Made by a program: the position numbers and the translations under genes
Shown here: one piece after another, positions 18,514 through 26,298 of the stretch
Layout of the letters: each line of letters starts with the position of its first letter
Numbering within the stretch: position 1 is the stretch's first letter
The notes under the pieces: model-generated
Databases searched by the model: none
The model's input: only the letters and a program-made list of their open reading frames with translations
Told to the model about the DNA's origin: nothing
Source of the DNA: an uncultured Mollicutes bacterium
GTDB taxonomy: Bacteria > Bacillota_I > Bacilli_A > RF39 > UBA660
Direction: 5' to 3'
NCBI GenBank assembly: GCA_900550145.1
Contig: URRF01000003.1
Coordinates: 3,070-67,069 of the forward strand
DNA: 64,000 nucleotides

Positions 18514-19617
18514 ATGAAGGTTGTTATTGGAATGAGTGGCGGAGTTGATTCATCGGTTGCTGCTTATTTATTAAAAAAAGAAGGGTATGAAGTAATTGGA
18601 TTATTTATGAGAAATTGGGATGCTTCTGTAAACAATGACATTTTAGGTAATCCGACATTAAATAACAATATATGCCCACAAGAACAAGATTATAATGATG
18701 CTTTAGCAGTTTCGAATGAATTAGGAATTCCTCTTCATAGGATAGATTTTGTAAAGGAGTATTGGGATTATGTTTTTACTTATTTTCTTGATGAGTTAAA
18801 AAAAGGTAGAACTCCTAACCCTGATATTATGTGTAATAAATATATTAAATTTGATTTATTTATAAAAGAAGCAAAAAGATTAGGTGCTGATTATATTGCT
18901 ACTGGTCATTATGCAAGAATAAAAGATGGATATTTGTTAAGAGGTATAGATGATAATAAAGACCAAACTTATTTTTTATCTCAACTTACAAAGGAACAAC
19001 TTAAAAATGTATTATTTCCAGTTGGAAATATAGTAAAGGATGAAGTAAGGAAAATTGCTGATGAACTTAAACTTACTACAGCAAAGAAAAAGGATTCAAC
19101 TGGTATATGTTTTATTGGAGAAAGAAATTTTAAAAGATTTTTAGAAAATTATTTACCTAATAAAGAAGGAGATATTATAAATATAGAAACAAAACAAGTG
19201 TTAGGAAAGCATATTGGACTTATGTATTATACCATTGGTCAAAGAAGAGGACTTGATGTTGGTGGGACGTCTGATAAGTTATTTGTAGTAGGAAAAAATT
19301 TAAATAAAAACATACTTTATGTATGTGAAGGAGAAGATAATGAATATTTATTATCAGATTCATGCATTGTTGAACAAGTTAACTTTAATTGTGATTTAAG
19401 ACCAACTGAATGTAGTGCTAAGTTTAGATATAGGCAAAAAGATAATCCTGTATCCATAGAATATTTAGATAATGGTGAGTTACTAGTAAGGTATAAAAAT
19501 GTAAAGAGTGTTACTCCAGGTCAAGCATGTGTTTTTTATCAAGATGAAAAGTGTTTAGGTGGGGGTATTATTAAAGAAGTAAGAAAAAATAATGAAAAAT
19601 TATGGTATCTATTATAA
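18514..19617 (+). CDS. mnmA: tRNA 2-thiouridine synthase MnmA
   Basis: MnmA thiolates U34 of tRNA-Lys, Glu and Gln. The 367-residue product begins MKVVIGMSGGVDSSVAAYL with the PP-loop. The catalytic cysteines are in NPDIMCNKYIKF and STGICFIGERNF. The central GHYAR and the DQTYFLSQL stretch are also typical, and the C-terminal beta barrels (YYTIGQRRGLDVGG; VTPGQACVFY) are complete. I start it at ATG 18514 after TTGGTGAT, 12 bp inside the longest open frame. Confidence 0.95.
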   Translation: MKVVIGMSGGVDSSVAAYLLKKEGYEVIGLFMRNWDASVNNDILGNPTLNNNICPQEQDYNDALAVSNELGIPLHRIDFVKEYWDYVFTYFLDELKKGRTPNPDIMCNKYIKFDLFIKEAKRLGADYIATGHYARIKDGYLLRGIDDNKDQTYFLSQLTKEQLKNVLFPVGNIVKDEVRKIADELKLTTAKKKDSTGICFIGERNFKRFLENYLPNKEGDIINIETKQVLGKHIGLMYYTIGQRRGLDVGGTSDKLFVVGKNLNKNILYVCEGEDNEYLLSDSCIVEQVNFNCDLRPTECSAKFRYRQKDNPVSIEYLDNGELLVRYKNVKSVTPGQACVFYQDEKCLGGGIIKEVRKNNEKLWYLL

Positions 19618-19641
19618 AAGGTCAAATTAATGACCTTTTTA
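19616..19641. terminator. Bidirectional terminator between mnmA and the yjcZ-like gene
   Basis: AAAAGGTCA (19616-19624) pairs with TGACCTTTT (19631-19639) around a 6-nt loop with a T run after it. It starts in the mnmA stop codon and touches the stop of the opposing gene. Confidence 0.85.
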
Positions 19642-19770
19642 CATGCAACTATTTTGGCAACCACAATTTCTTCCACCAAATCCAGGTGTAAATAAGAATA
19701 ATACTATAAATATAATTAAAATAATCCATAGTGCACCACCGCCATTATAGCCATATCCGTATCCGTACAT
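19639..19770 (-). CDS. YjcZ-family sporulation protein
   Basis: A 43-residue peptide starting MYGYGYGYNGGGALWIIL, with one hydrophobic helix (about residues 13-30) and a C-terminal NCGCQNSC cluster. Gly/Tyr-rich N-terminus plus one helix is the YjcZ/YrhC-like family of small spore proteins. A good ribosome binding site (AGAAAGGAT) lies upstream. It converges on mnmA through the shared terminator hairpin. The call rests on composition and length. Confidence 0.75.
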   Translation of the reverse strand: MYGYGYGYNGGGALWIILIIFIVLFLFTPGFGGRNCGCQNSCM

Positions 19771-19922
19771 ACTAAAACACATCCTTTCTAGTTTATAATA
19801 TTTATATTTTGAAAAAATGTATGTTTGTATAACATGTATTTTTAAAATAATAAGAAATGTTTTTTCTTATAATATAAATGTAGGTGAGTGATACTTATTT
19901 CAAAGTTTATTAAAGCTCTTAT

Positions 19923-19973
19923 AAAAAGTGTAAAGTGTTATTACTTGACACTTTTTTATGTTTATGATATTAT
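19923..19973 (+). promoter_or_regulatory. Promoter and overlapping inverted repeat for the HTH gene
   Basis: TTGACA (19945-19950) and TATTAT (19968-19973) are 17 bp apart. AAAAGTGT just upstream pairs with ACACTTTT that overlaps the -35 box. The repeat could be an operator for autoregulation, or the stem of a terminator for upstream transcription. Confidence 0.6.
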
Positions 19974-20002
19974 TTAGATGTAGAGTAGTGGAGGTATTTG
20001 TT

Positions 20003-20776
20003 ATGAAAGAAGTAAATGGCTTATTAAAAGAATTGGGGATATCGAAGGTAAAATTGGCTAAGTATTTAGGTGTTTCTAGACAGATGGTTTATAATTATTT
20101 AGAGATGAATTCTATTAGTGAATGGCCAAAAGATAAAAAAACAAAGTTATTATTATTACTTGGAGTTGACGATGTAAATGAAGTGAAAAATGTCAAGCCA
20201 ACGAATGAATATATGATGAGGGTAGAGAAGATACTTTTGGAGAGTGAAAAAGAGAGTAGTAGTTATAAAAATGATGGATTTAGTTATAATTTGAAATCTT
20301 TAAATAAAAAAAGTCAAAAGGTATTATGTGACATAATTAATTTGCTTAAGGAAGAATTAAGTGATGATGATGAGAATGCATATAATATTTGTAGATATTT
20401 ATATCACTTTCTACAAGTAATAGATGATGTAGATGAGTTGAAGTATGTACTTGCCTACTTTGCTAAATCTAATGGATTTATAAGCCCGCAGGAATGCGTA
20501 TTTAATAGAGATAATCAATTAATATTTGAAGGAATAATGTATCAAGCTATATCACTATTTAATAGTAATGGTGTGTCAAAGCAAAAAGTATTAGAAGCAC
20601 ATAAGAAATTTGAAGCTGAAATTGAGATGAAACAAGAAGAAAAATTATCTAGAACTCAGGAATTAAATACAGTTAAGATACAGGCATTAAAAGAACTTGG
20701 TTATACTGAAATAAATGAAAAAAATGTTACAGAAGTGTTTGAAAAAATAGCAGAAATACAATCTAGAAAAATATAA
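20003..20776 (+). CDS. HTH-domain DNA-binding protein
   Basis: A 257-residue protein with an N-terminal helix-turn-helix (GISKVKLAKYLGVSRQMVYNYL, about residues 11-33). A helical middle region contains SLNKKSQKVLCDIINLL, and the C-terminal region is a charged coiled coil (about 195-250, EMKQEEKLSRTQELNTVKIQ). I do not recognise the C-terminal domain. Start ATG after GTGGAGGT. It sits between the mnmA/yjcZ pair and the left end of the filamentous prophage. Whether it belongs to host or mobile DNA is unclear, but it lies outside the dif-like site, so host or an older insertion is more likely. Confidence 0.7.
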   Translation: MKEVNGLLKELGISKVKLAKYLGVSRQMVYNYLEMNSISEWPKDKKTKLLLLLGVDDVNEVKNVKPTNEYMMRVEKILLESEKESSSYKNDGFSYNLKSLNKKSQKVLCDIINLLKEELSDDDENAYNICRYLYHFLQVIDDVDELKYVLAYFAKSNGFISPQECVFNRDNQLIFEGIMYQAISLFNSNGVSKQKVLEAHKKFEAEIEMKQEEKLSRTQELNTVKIQALKELGYTEINEKNVTEVFEKIAEIQSRKI

Positions 20777-20786
20777 ATAATATATA

Positions 20787-21722
20787 TTATATGGAATAAA
20801 ATCCATATTTTGTATAGAATGACGTTTTCGTATAATACATATTATGTTGACTTCCTTTGAATTCAAAGAAATTCACTTCGTCTCCATAATAATCAAAATA
20901 TTTATTTGAATAATCTAACTCTTTATTTTTTAACATTTTTTCTAAATGTTCATAGTGTTTTATTTCTGTTAAATCTAAATAACTTGTATGTGGTTGTTTT
21001 AAATTCGTACTATTAAGATATTTTCTATAACCATATAATCTATTATCACTTTCTTTTGTCATGTACTTTGATAAATATGATATGACATTCAAGTCCTTTA
21101 ATTCATCTACTCTTGTAAAACCATATGACCATCCTTTTACATCATATCTATTTTTTAATACTTTACCATTTTTACCACGTTGTGGTATAATGATATTGAG
21201 GTCTTTAGATATGTCTAGATTTGTTAGTAGGTGGTAGTGCACTGCTCCCCTTTTCTGATATTCTGGTACGCAAACATAACTAAAGTCCTTTTTTAATCGT
21301 TTAATATATGTTCGCCATATATTAAATTTTTTATTTGCGTATTTAATATCTTTTAAGTTTTCAGCAAATGTTAATGTTATAAATGTTTTCCATATATGCT
21401 CATTTGTTTTTATAAGTCGTTCCATTTGAAACCTACTTCGAAGTAGGTTTTTATATTGCACTTCCCCTACTTTTCTCTCTGTTTTTATATTTTCTTCTAG
21501 TTCTATTTTTTTCTTATATAAATTTAATTCGTCAAGTTCTTCTAAACTATTATCACTTTTAAATTTAACCTCACTACTATACACTTGTACATAGTCTCCA
21601 CACTCTATTATTTTTATGTTATAAGGTACTCTTTTAGTTTGAGTTATGAGACTACTATCAAGTAATAGAGCAGCCAGGCGTGTCGCCTGTCTACTCTTAT
21701 TCTTCTCTACTTCTTTTTCCAT
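20787..21722 (-). CDS. HUH-family rolling-circle replication initiation protein
   Basis: Inovirus-type Rep that nicks one strand at the origin and stays covalently bound. Motif I is FITLTFAEN (about residues 113-121), motif II is AVHYHLLTNL with the HxH pair (the HUH motif), and the catalytic tyrosine region is ISYLSKYMTKE. The first 16-residue stretch to the end (from YYTKTSF) is encoded beyond the attachment core. In the circular phage, joining the two ends puts TAA (27879-27881) right after SQHNM, giving 295 residues followed by the ribosome binding site of the 94-residue gene. The protein overlaps the upstream 77-residue gene by 16 bp. Confidence 0.88.
   Translation of the reverse strand: MEKEVEKNKSRQATRLAALLLDSSLITQTKRVPYNIKIIECGDYVQVYSSEVKFKSDNSLEELDELNLYKKKIELEENIKTERKVGEVQYKNLLRSRFQMERLIKTNEHIWKTFITLTFAENLKDIKYANKKFNIWRTYIKRLKKDFSYVCVPEYQKRGAVHYHLLTNLDISKDLNIIIPQRGKNGKVLKNRYDVKGWSYGFTRVDELKDLNVISYLSKYMTKESDNRLYGYRKYLNSTNLKQPHTSYLDLTEIKHYEHLEKMLKNKELDYSNKYFDYYGDEVNFFEFKGSQHNMYYTKTSFYTKYGFYSI
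20825..20852. repeat. Left dif-like attachment site (attL) of the inovirus
   Basis: From memory of the Bacillus subtilis dif sequence, I count about 21 of 28 matches here, including the right arm TTATGTTGACT against TTATGTAAACT and most of the centre. The 19 bp at 20836-20854 recur at 27880-27898. The site lies inside the 3' part of rep, so the last 16 codons of the current rep come from beyond the junction. Confidence 0.65.
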
Positions 21723-21940
21723 TTTTTTAATCCCATTATTTTTTTATAGTTTTTTAAAACCACATCTAATAATTCTACTTCAATTATTGGTATTCCATCA
21801 GTATTAAAATTAGAGAGAAATCTTTTTCTTTCATCTTCTAAATAATTTATAAACTCTTTTTGTTGATTAATTAATTTTGTATTTTCTTCTTTAAGTTCAA
21901 TGTACTTATTAGCTAAACTTTCAAAATCTCTTAATGTCAT
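21707..21940 (-). CDS. Small coiled-coil phage protein of unknown function
   Basis: 77 residues; the N-terminal two thirds (SLANKYIELKEENTKLINQ) is a predicted coiled coil, the C-terminus is very basic (GLKKWKKK). It lies between zot and rep and overlaps rep by 16 bp, so the two are translationally coupled. It may assist Rep or regulate its synthesis, but no family is recognised. Confidence 0.55.
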   Translation of the reverse strand: MTLRDFESLANKYIELKEENTKLINQQKEFINYLEDERKRFLSNFNTDGIPIIEVELLDVVLKNYKKIMGLKKWKKK

Positions 21941-21970
21941 ATTTTCCTACACCTTCCTTCTACTCCTATC

Positions 21971-22004
21971 GGCACAACACAACGCAACGAAGTTGTGTTG
22001 TGCC
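21971..22004. promoter_or_regulatory. Perfect 13-bp hairpin just after zot (candidate phage packaging or origin signal)
   Basis: GGCACAACACAAC (21971-21983) pairs perfectly with GTTGTGTTGTGCC (21992-22004) around an 8-nt loop. It is GC-rich in an AT-rich phage and has no T run, so it is not an ordinary terminator. Filamentous phages carry a long hairpin packaging signal and a hairpin nick site; this is a good candidate for one of these. Confidence 0.5.
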
Positions 22005-22669
22005 TACAAATCAGAAACAACTTCAAACGTATCATACATACTTGCTATTTCTTGTGTTGGTTTCCATAATATTTTCCCTATTATAGGACAATTCCATTCC
22101 ATTTCATCTTTATCTAAAACCATGTTTTCAGCATCTCCTACAATAGTTATATATAAATGAAATCTATTTAATAATCTATTTTTTAATGTAGTAAACGAAA
22201 ACTTAATAGGTCTACGCAACCACATAGGTAATTCTTTCCATTCTTGAGTTATTAAAATAACTATTCTATGGGTTTTCCTGGACTGATTTAACCATGCGTA
22301 AAATTGTGTATCAGTTCTACAGTTCTTATCGTATTTACGTGATATTTCATCTATGAGGTATATACAATATTCTTCACTATCTTTGTAAATATCACTAATT
22401 TTGTCAAAATACTCTATATTATATCCAGGTATTTTTATACTTTTCATATTGGTTTTAATTTTATTACATAAATTTTTATCCTGTGCTAAAAGCAAATGAA
22501 TGCCCCTAAAACTCTTAAACGTTCCTTGCTTTCCTGTGATACTATATACTCCGAATCTATCGTCTATGGGCTTTATTCCACGTTTAAACAACGTGTTCCA
22601 CTCGATTTTATAGTCTTTTATTTTTATAAATAACATTGTTCCTAATGCGAGAATTATTATTTTACCCAT
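22004..22669 (-). CDS. Zot-like (gpI) inovirus morphogenesis ATPase
   Basis: Zot/gpI proteins drive assembly and extrusion of filamentous phage at the inner membrane. This 221-residue protein starts with a hydrophobic helix (IIILALGTMLFI). It then has GVYSITGKQGTFKS, which carries the Walker A-like GKQGTFKS, and a Walker B-like YCIYLIDEISRKY (about residues 119-131). RIVILITQEWKELPMWLRRPI is the typical Zot stretch downstream. It is shorter than gpI of Ff phages and lacks a long periplasmic domain. The AGGAG ribosome binding site is nearer to an ATG that opens only a 5-codon frame; a one-base slip in the run of eight A would join it in frame to zot. Confidence 0.85.
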   Translation of the reverse strand: MGKIIILALGTMLFIKIKDYKIEWNTLFKRGIKPIDDRFGVYSITGKQGTFKSFRGIHLLLAQDKNLCNKIKTNMKSIKIPGYNIEYFDKISDIYKDSEEYCIYLIDEISRKYDKNCRTDTQFYAWLNQSRKTHRIVILITQEWKELPMWLRRPIKFSFTTLKNRLLNRFHLYITIVGDAENMVLDKDEMEWNCPIIGKILWKPTQEIASMYDTFEVVSDL

Positions 22670-23084
22670 TTTTTTTCATCACTCCTTTTTGTATATGTTA
22701 ACCCTTACTAATTCCTTTTTATGTTTTTATTAATATTCCAAAATCTCTTTTCTTAGGTAAAGAAAGTTTTTTTTAGTATAGTTATTTTATTCCAATTGCT
22801 TTTTGCAATAGGAACCCTATTTATGCGTTTTTAAATTACGTGGGGAGGAAGCTTCCTTCGGGCGCTTCGCTCCTATTTCCCACTTAATCACTTTGTAATA
22901 TAGTTGATACTTTTTAATACTTTTTTTATTTTTATTTAGAGGTAGATTATTAAGCAGTTTTTTAGTGATTAAATTTAACACATAAATACCTATTGCAAAA
23001 ATTTTCTCGGCATAAAATACTTTTATGCAGCGATTAATCCATTTTTTTACAAAGAAACCACTTTTTTTATACTTTCTTTATTAA
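22670..23084. promoter_or_regulatory. Structured intergenic region of the inovirus (candidate replication origin)
   Basis: No gene is visible in these 415 bp. TTTTTGCAATAGG (22800-22812) recurs inverted and perfect at 22989-23001, and ATTTATG (22819-22825) recurs inverted at 22981-22987, so the region can fold into a large cruciform. Its centre is a GC-rich arm at 22840-22883, where GTGGG pairs with CCCAC around smaller palindromes such as GGAAGCTTCC. A further perfect 8-bp hairpin with a 3-nt loop (GCATAAAA/TTTTATGC) is at 23010-23028. This resembles the single large intergenic region of filamentous phages that holds both origins and the packaging signal. Confidence 0.6.
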
Positions 23085-23399
23085 TTACCAAAATTTTATT
23101 TTTTTTATTAATTCCCATACTTTAACGAAAACATGAGTTGATATATATATCATGTGTCTAGAAATTTCAATTTTTAATATAAACAGTAAAGTTATAATTA
23201 CTACTGGTGGAACTACACTTAAAGACCATGTAATACTATCAAAAATAGTATTTATATTTGTAGTTATTTCCTCTATTTTTGTTGTTAACGATGGCAACAA
23301 ATTTATTATTATTTGATTAGGTATGTATGCAACAAGTTGTATAACAGTAGATAACATATTCATTAAAAAATCAAAAATATTTTCTATTGCAACATTCAT
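23085..23399 (-). CDS. Minor coat / assembly membrane protein (gpVI-like position)
   Basis: 104 residues when started at the ATG 1 bp after the stop of the large upstream gene (MNVAIENIFDFLMNML); the frame also runs further upstream inside that gene but without a ribosome binding site. Two or three hydrophobic segments (about residues 15-40 and 58-82) and a basic C-terminus (VKVWELIKKIKFW). Position right after the adsorption protein and multi-helix character match gpVI of filamentous phages, which caps the virion with gpIII. Sequence similarity is not recognisable. Confidence 0.6.
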   Translation of the reverse strand: MNVAIENIFDFLMNMLSTVIQLVAYIPNQIIINLLPSLTTKIEEITTNINTIFDSITWSLSVVPPVVIITLLFILKIEISRHMIYISTHVFVKVWELIKKIKFW

Positions 23400-23400
23400 A

Positions 23401-25368
23401 TTAATAATCACTACCCCACATTTCCAATTTTCTTCTCGTAAGTGTTGTAAGTCCATCTATCCAATTATATAAAAATATAAAATAACTATATAACATCAAT
23501 GTACTTGCAATAACGCCTATCCAATTAAAAAACGAAGTGGCACCAATATTTTCATAAAACATATTCATACAAGGTATATTCATCTCATAATTAACAAACG
23601 GAAATTTAATCTTAACTGGACTACATTGACCAGATAAACTTTTTTTTATACTATTTAAAAGTGCAAATGGAAGATTCAAGATACTATCTACTGGACCTGG
23701 TGGCAACCAACCACTTAAATTTGTTAATAAAGAATAATTCATATTTATATTTGATGTATCACTACTACTACCACCAACATTCATAATTGATCCGTCATTA
23801 TCTCTTACTTTAATAACTTCTGAATCTAAATATAAACCACCATCATCATTTTCATAAACATAAATATATTTATATAAAGATGAATTATATGTAATATTCA
23901 AAATATGATTTGGTTCATTATTCATAAATGTTTTATCAATTTTATTCATAAAAATTAATGCGGGATATTTTTCATCATTCCATAATAAACGTCCTTTTTT
24001 ATAAGCAACATCCCATTTTTCAAATTTATTCTCTGTTTTTTCCCATAAATCAACAAACTGAAAAAGACTATCAGGCGAAATTATAAACTTACCATTTTCA
24101 TTTTTTTCTATATAACCTCGAGAAGCAAAAACTTTATTCATTTTTTTATAATTTAATAAATTCATATCAGTTTCAATTTCTTTTATTATTTCTTTATTTT
24201 CTAAATCGTACTCTAAATTTAAATAATCATATGGTATAAAAACAATACCTACAATATTTTTGTTGTAAAGATTTATTTTAGAATAAGTATATTTATTTTC
24301 ATCGTCATTTTCTTCATCATTTTCATAAACTAGGTTTTTATCATAATCATATGTATGAATTATATTCTCATAAATCTCAATTGTTTTATTTGAACTTTTA
24401 ATATCAAAAGAAAATATTATATCGTTCTTATTTGATTTATTATATTTAATTTGTAGTTCACATGTACTTGCATCAGTACTTTCATTATACGAACAAAAAT
24501 TATAAGGTATTTCTACATCATTTCCATTAAAATTATCAAGATAATCTATTTGTTTTTTTCCTATATTGTAATTATTTATAACTAATTTAATATTTGCTGT
24601 TTTATTAGTTACTATTTCATCATCTCGAATAACATATGAAAATCTTCCGTTATTTAATGTTTTTTTTAATTTCATACCATTAACATAAAATTCAGGAGAA
24701 TCAAATATTTTATTATTAAAAGTATTAATTACAGGTGAACTAGAAGCAAGCAAATAATTTATACTACAATCCATATTATTATTACATTCTGCTTTGTTTT
24801 CTTCTTTTGTTGGATATTTACTATATAAGTTATTAAAATCATTTATAGTTACTAAATTACCATTGTATAATGATAAAATCTTATAAAATACATCCCTGTC
24901 TAAATCACCTTTTCCACTACAACTCCATTCATTTTCTCTAAGATTAGTAAAAGAACTAATATCGTATCTATTATCATAATTAACTGAAATACTACATCTT
25001 CTTATTTTTTTTCTAACACTATTTGGTACATCATATAATTGATCTACACTTAAACCTGCATGATTAGATAAATCTTTATTAAATTTAAATGAATAGTTTC
25101 CATCTACAAGATAAGCATGTAAAATAAAAACGGCATTATTTAAATAATCAGGACCAGGATTACTTACCTTTAATGTTATATAAAATGTATCACTCTGATA
25201 ATCAAAATTAGGAAAATCAGGCAATTCTAAAACTTTATCACTTATAGGTATACCAACAATTGCATATGTTTTTGGTATGCTTATAAAATTACAAAACAAA
25301 CTACACAATATTCCTAATAACAAATACTTCCAATACTTTCGAAAACTTTTTTTAAAACTTATCTTCAT
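23401..25368 (-). CDS. Large secreted, C-terminally anchored phage protein (adsorption / gpIII-like)
   Basis: 655 residues with a signal peptide (about 14-36, YLLLGILCSLFCNFISIPKTYA), a long extracellular region with scattered cysteines (likely disulfides), and a C-terminal block. That block has GWLPPGPVDSILNLPFALL, cysteines in SGQCSPVKIKFPF and IPCMNMF, and a final membrane helix (about 615-640). The layout matches the pIII-like tip protein of inoviruses. The WLPPGPVDSIL motif also appears in tip proteins of Gram-positive filamentous phages as far as I recall. The large ectodomain has no recognised domain and would determine receptor choice. Confidence 0.7.
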   Translation of the reverse strand: MKISFKKSFRKYWKYLLLGILCSLFCNFISIPKTYAIVGIPISDKVLELPDFPNFDYQSDTFYITLKVSNPGPDYLNNAVFILHAYLVDGNYSFKFNKDLSNHAGLSVDQLYDVPNSVRKKIRRCSISVNYDNRYDISSFTNLRENEWSCSGKGDLDRDVFYKILSLYNGNLVTINDFNNLYSKYPTKEENKAECNNNMDCSINYLLASSSPVINTFNNKIFDSPEFYVNGMKLKKTLNNGRFSYVIRDDEIVTNKTANIKLVINNYNIGKKQIDYLDNFNGNDVEIPYNFCSYNESTDASTCELQIKYNKSNKNDIIFSFDIKSSNKTIEIYENIIHTYDYDKNLVYENDEENDDENKYTYSKINLYNKNIVGIVFIPYDYLNLEYDLENKEIIKEIETDMNLLNYKKMNKVFASRGYIEKNENGKFIISPDSLFQFVDLWEKTENKFEKWDVAYKKGRLLWNDEKYPALIFMNKIDKTFMNNEPNHILNITYNSSLYKYIYVYENDDGGLYLDSEVIKVRDNDGSIMNVGGSSSDTSNINMNYSLLTNLSGWLPPGPVDSILNLPFALLNSIKKSLSGQCSPVKIKFPFVNYEMNIPCMNMFYENIGATSFFNWIGVIASTLMLYSYFIFLYNWIDGLTTLTRRKLEMWGSDY

Positions 25369-25381
25369 AAAGCCAACTCCT

Positions 25382-25528
25382 TTAAAATCTCTTTGTAATC
25401 AAATAACTATAACCTATATAGTCATTTTTCTTTATATATTCAAATAATTGGGATAAATATTTGAACTCTTTTTCTTTACTCTTTAAACCACATGGGCTGA
25501 TTATCTCTAAATAATATATTTGTTTCAT
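25382..25528 (-). CDS. 48-residue phage protein, unknown
   Basis: Begins MKQIYYLEIISPCGLKSKEK and ends YLITKRF; soluble, charged, no membrane segment. AGAGGTAATT precedes the ATG. It sits 3 bp after the upstream membrane protein gene and 13 bp before the large adsorption gene, within a continuous phage operon. Function unknown. Confidence 0.55.
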   Translation of the reverse strand: MKQIYYLEIISPCGLKSKEKEFKYLSQLFEYIKKNDYIGYSYLITKRF

Positions 25529-25530
25529 AA

Positions 25531-25857
25531 TTACCTCTTTTTAAATATTTTCATAAAAATTTTATATGGTAAGTAAAAGCAAATGAATGCTAAAGAAATA
25601 AAGATAATTAATATGCTATCAAAATCATTTCTATAATATATTTCATTTGTTAATCTATTTTCACTTATATATGTTGGTATTTCTTCTATTGTTTTATATG
25701 TTATTTTACCGTCGTTATAAACATAATGACTATTTACGTAATAATCTCTATATTCTATTTCTTCATTTATTTGGGGTTCTGTTTTGTAAGCACGTATGAT
25801 ATTTTCATTTATAAACTCATATTTTTTATATTCTTCTAAATTTGGTACATATATCAT
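25531..25857 (-). CDS. Phage membrane protein with C-terminal helix
   Basis: 108 residues: a polar, Tyr/Glu-rich domain (about 1-78) followed by one membrane helix (ILIIFISLAFICFYL) and a basic tail (KIFMKIFKKR). Type-II-like topology without a signal peptide. Its start overlaps the stop of a 21-codon gene (ATGA). Likely a minor coat or assembly component; no family recognised. Confidence 0.55.
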   Translation of the reverse strand: MIYVPNLEEYKKYEFINENIIRAYKTEPQINEEIEYRDYYVNSHYVYNDGKITYKTIEEIPTYISENRLTNEIYYRNDFDSILIIFISLAFICFYLPYKIFMKIFKKR

Positions 25858-25919
25858 TTTTCTAAATCTTCCTCACTTATTTCATCTCCCCAAAAATCTG
25901 TATCAATTATTTCTATCAT
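25854..25919 (-). CDS. 21-residue acidic phage micro-protein
   Basis: MIEIIDTDFWGDEISEEDLE plus a final Lys. The start overlaps the stop of the 36-residue gene upstream and its stop overlaps the start of the 108-residue gene, each by ATGA. Such double coupling favours real translation, but there is no independent ribosome binding site, so it may mainly serve as a translational bridge. Confidence 0.4.
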   Translation of the reverse strand: MIEIIDTDFWGDEISEEDLEK

Positions 25920-26026
25920 TTCTTAAATAACAAACTTCCTATAAATTCAAAAACCAACAATAATCCAAATATATACGGCATTAAACCAATAAGTTGTATT
26001 AGCATTTGTTCTGCTACTTCAAACAT
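25916..26026 (-). CDS. Small hydrophobic phage coat protein (gpVII/gpIX-like)
   Basis: 36 residues starting MFEVAEQMLIQLIGLMPYIF, then a hydrophobic stretch to a basic LLFKK end. Strong ribosome binding site (AAAGGAGTGAT). Size and single helix match the tiny end-cap coat proteins gpVII/gpIX of filamentous phages, which also lie near the major coat gene. Confidence 0.6.
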   Translation of the reverse strand: MFEVAEQMLIQLIGLMPYIFGLLLVFEFIGSLLFKK

Positions 26027-26043
26027 AATTATCACTCCTTTTT

Positions 26044-26238
26044 TTATTTTATTTCTTTTAATTTATTAGTATATTTTTCACAAGAAGCAGTTATATAATG
26101 ATTTTCTTTATAGAATTTTACACAATCTTGTTCAAGTTTATCAAAAGAAAAATTAATAGCACATATAATAAGTGAAACCATAACACCAATACTTATAAAA
26201 ATTAAGAACAAATCAGAACGATCTAAATTTCTAAACAT
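26044..26238 (-). CDS. Small phage membrane protein
   Basis: 64 residues with one membrane helix (LFLIFISIGVMVSLIICAI, about 10-28) and a polar C-terminal part with two cysteines (EQDCVK, ASCEKY) that could form a disulfide outside the cytoplasm. AAGGAGGTATAATT precedes the start. It lies directly after the terminator that follows the candidate major coat gene. Probably a minor coat protein. Confidence 0.55.
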   Translation of the reverse strand: MFRNLDRSDLFLIFISIGVMVSLIICAINFSFDKLEQDCVKFYKENHYITASCEKYTNKLKEIK

Positions 26239-26263
26239 AATTATACCTCCTTTTTAATAAAAC

Positions 26264-26295
26264 ATGGGGTTATGAAAAAATTTCCACAACCCCAT
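26264..26295 (-). terminator. Hairpin after the candidate major coat gene (partial terminator)
   Basis: ATGGGGTT (26264-26271) pairs perfectly with AACCCCAT (26288-26295). On the minus strand it is followed by TTTTATT. A leaky terminator after the major coat gene is how filamentous phages make far more coat protein than downstream proteins. Confidence 0.65.
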
Positions 26296-26298
26296 ATC

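Noticed and set aside
20774..20797. AT-rich palindrome resembling the centre of dif
   Set aside because: Only the AT alternation matches and it has no second copy; the site at 20825-20852 fits better and is repeated at the other phage end.
23401..25368. The 655-residue protein as a host cell-wall protein
   Set aside because: It lies inside the phage operon between small coat-like genes and the assembly region and has the secreted, C-terminally anchored layout of a phage tip protein.
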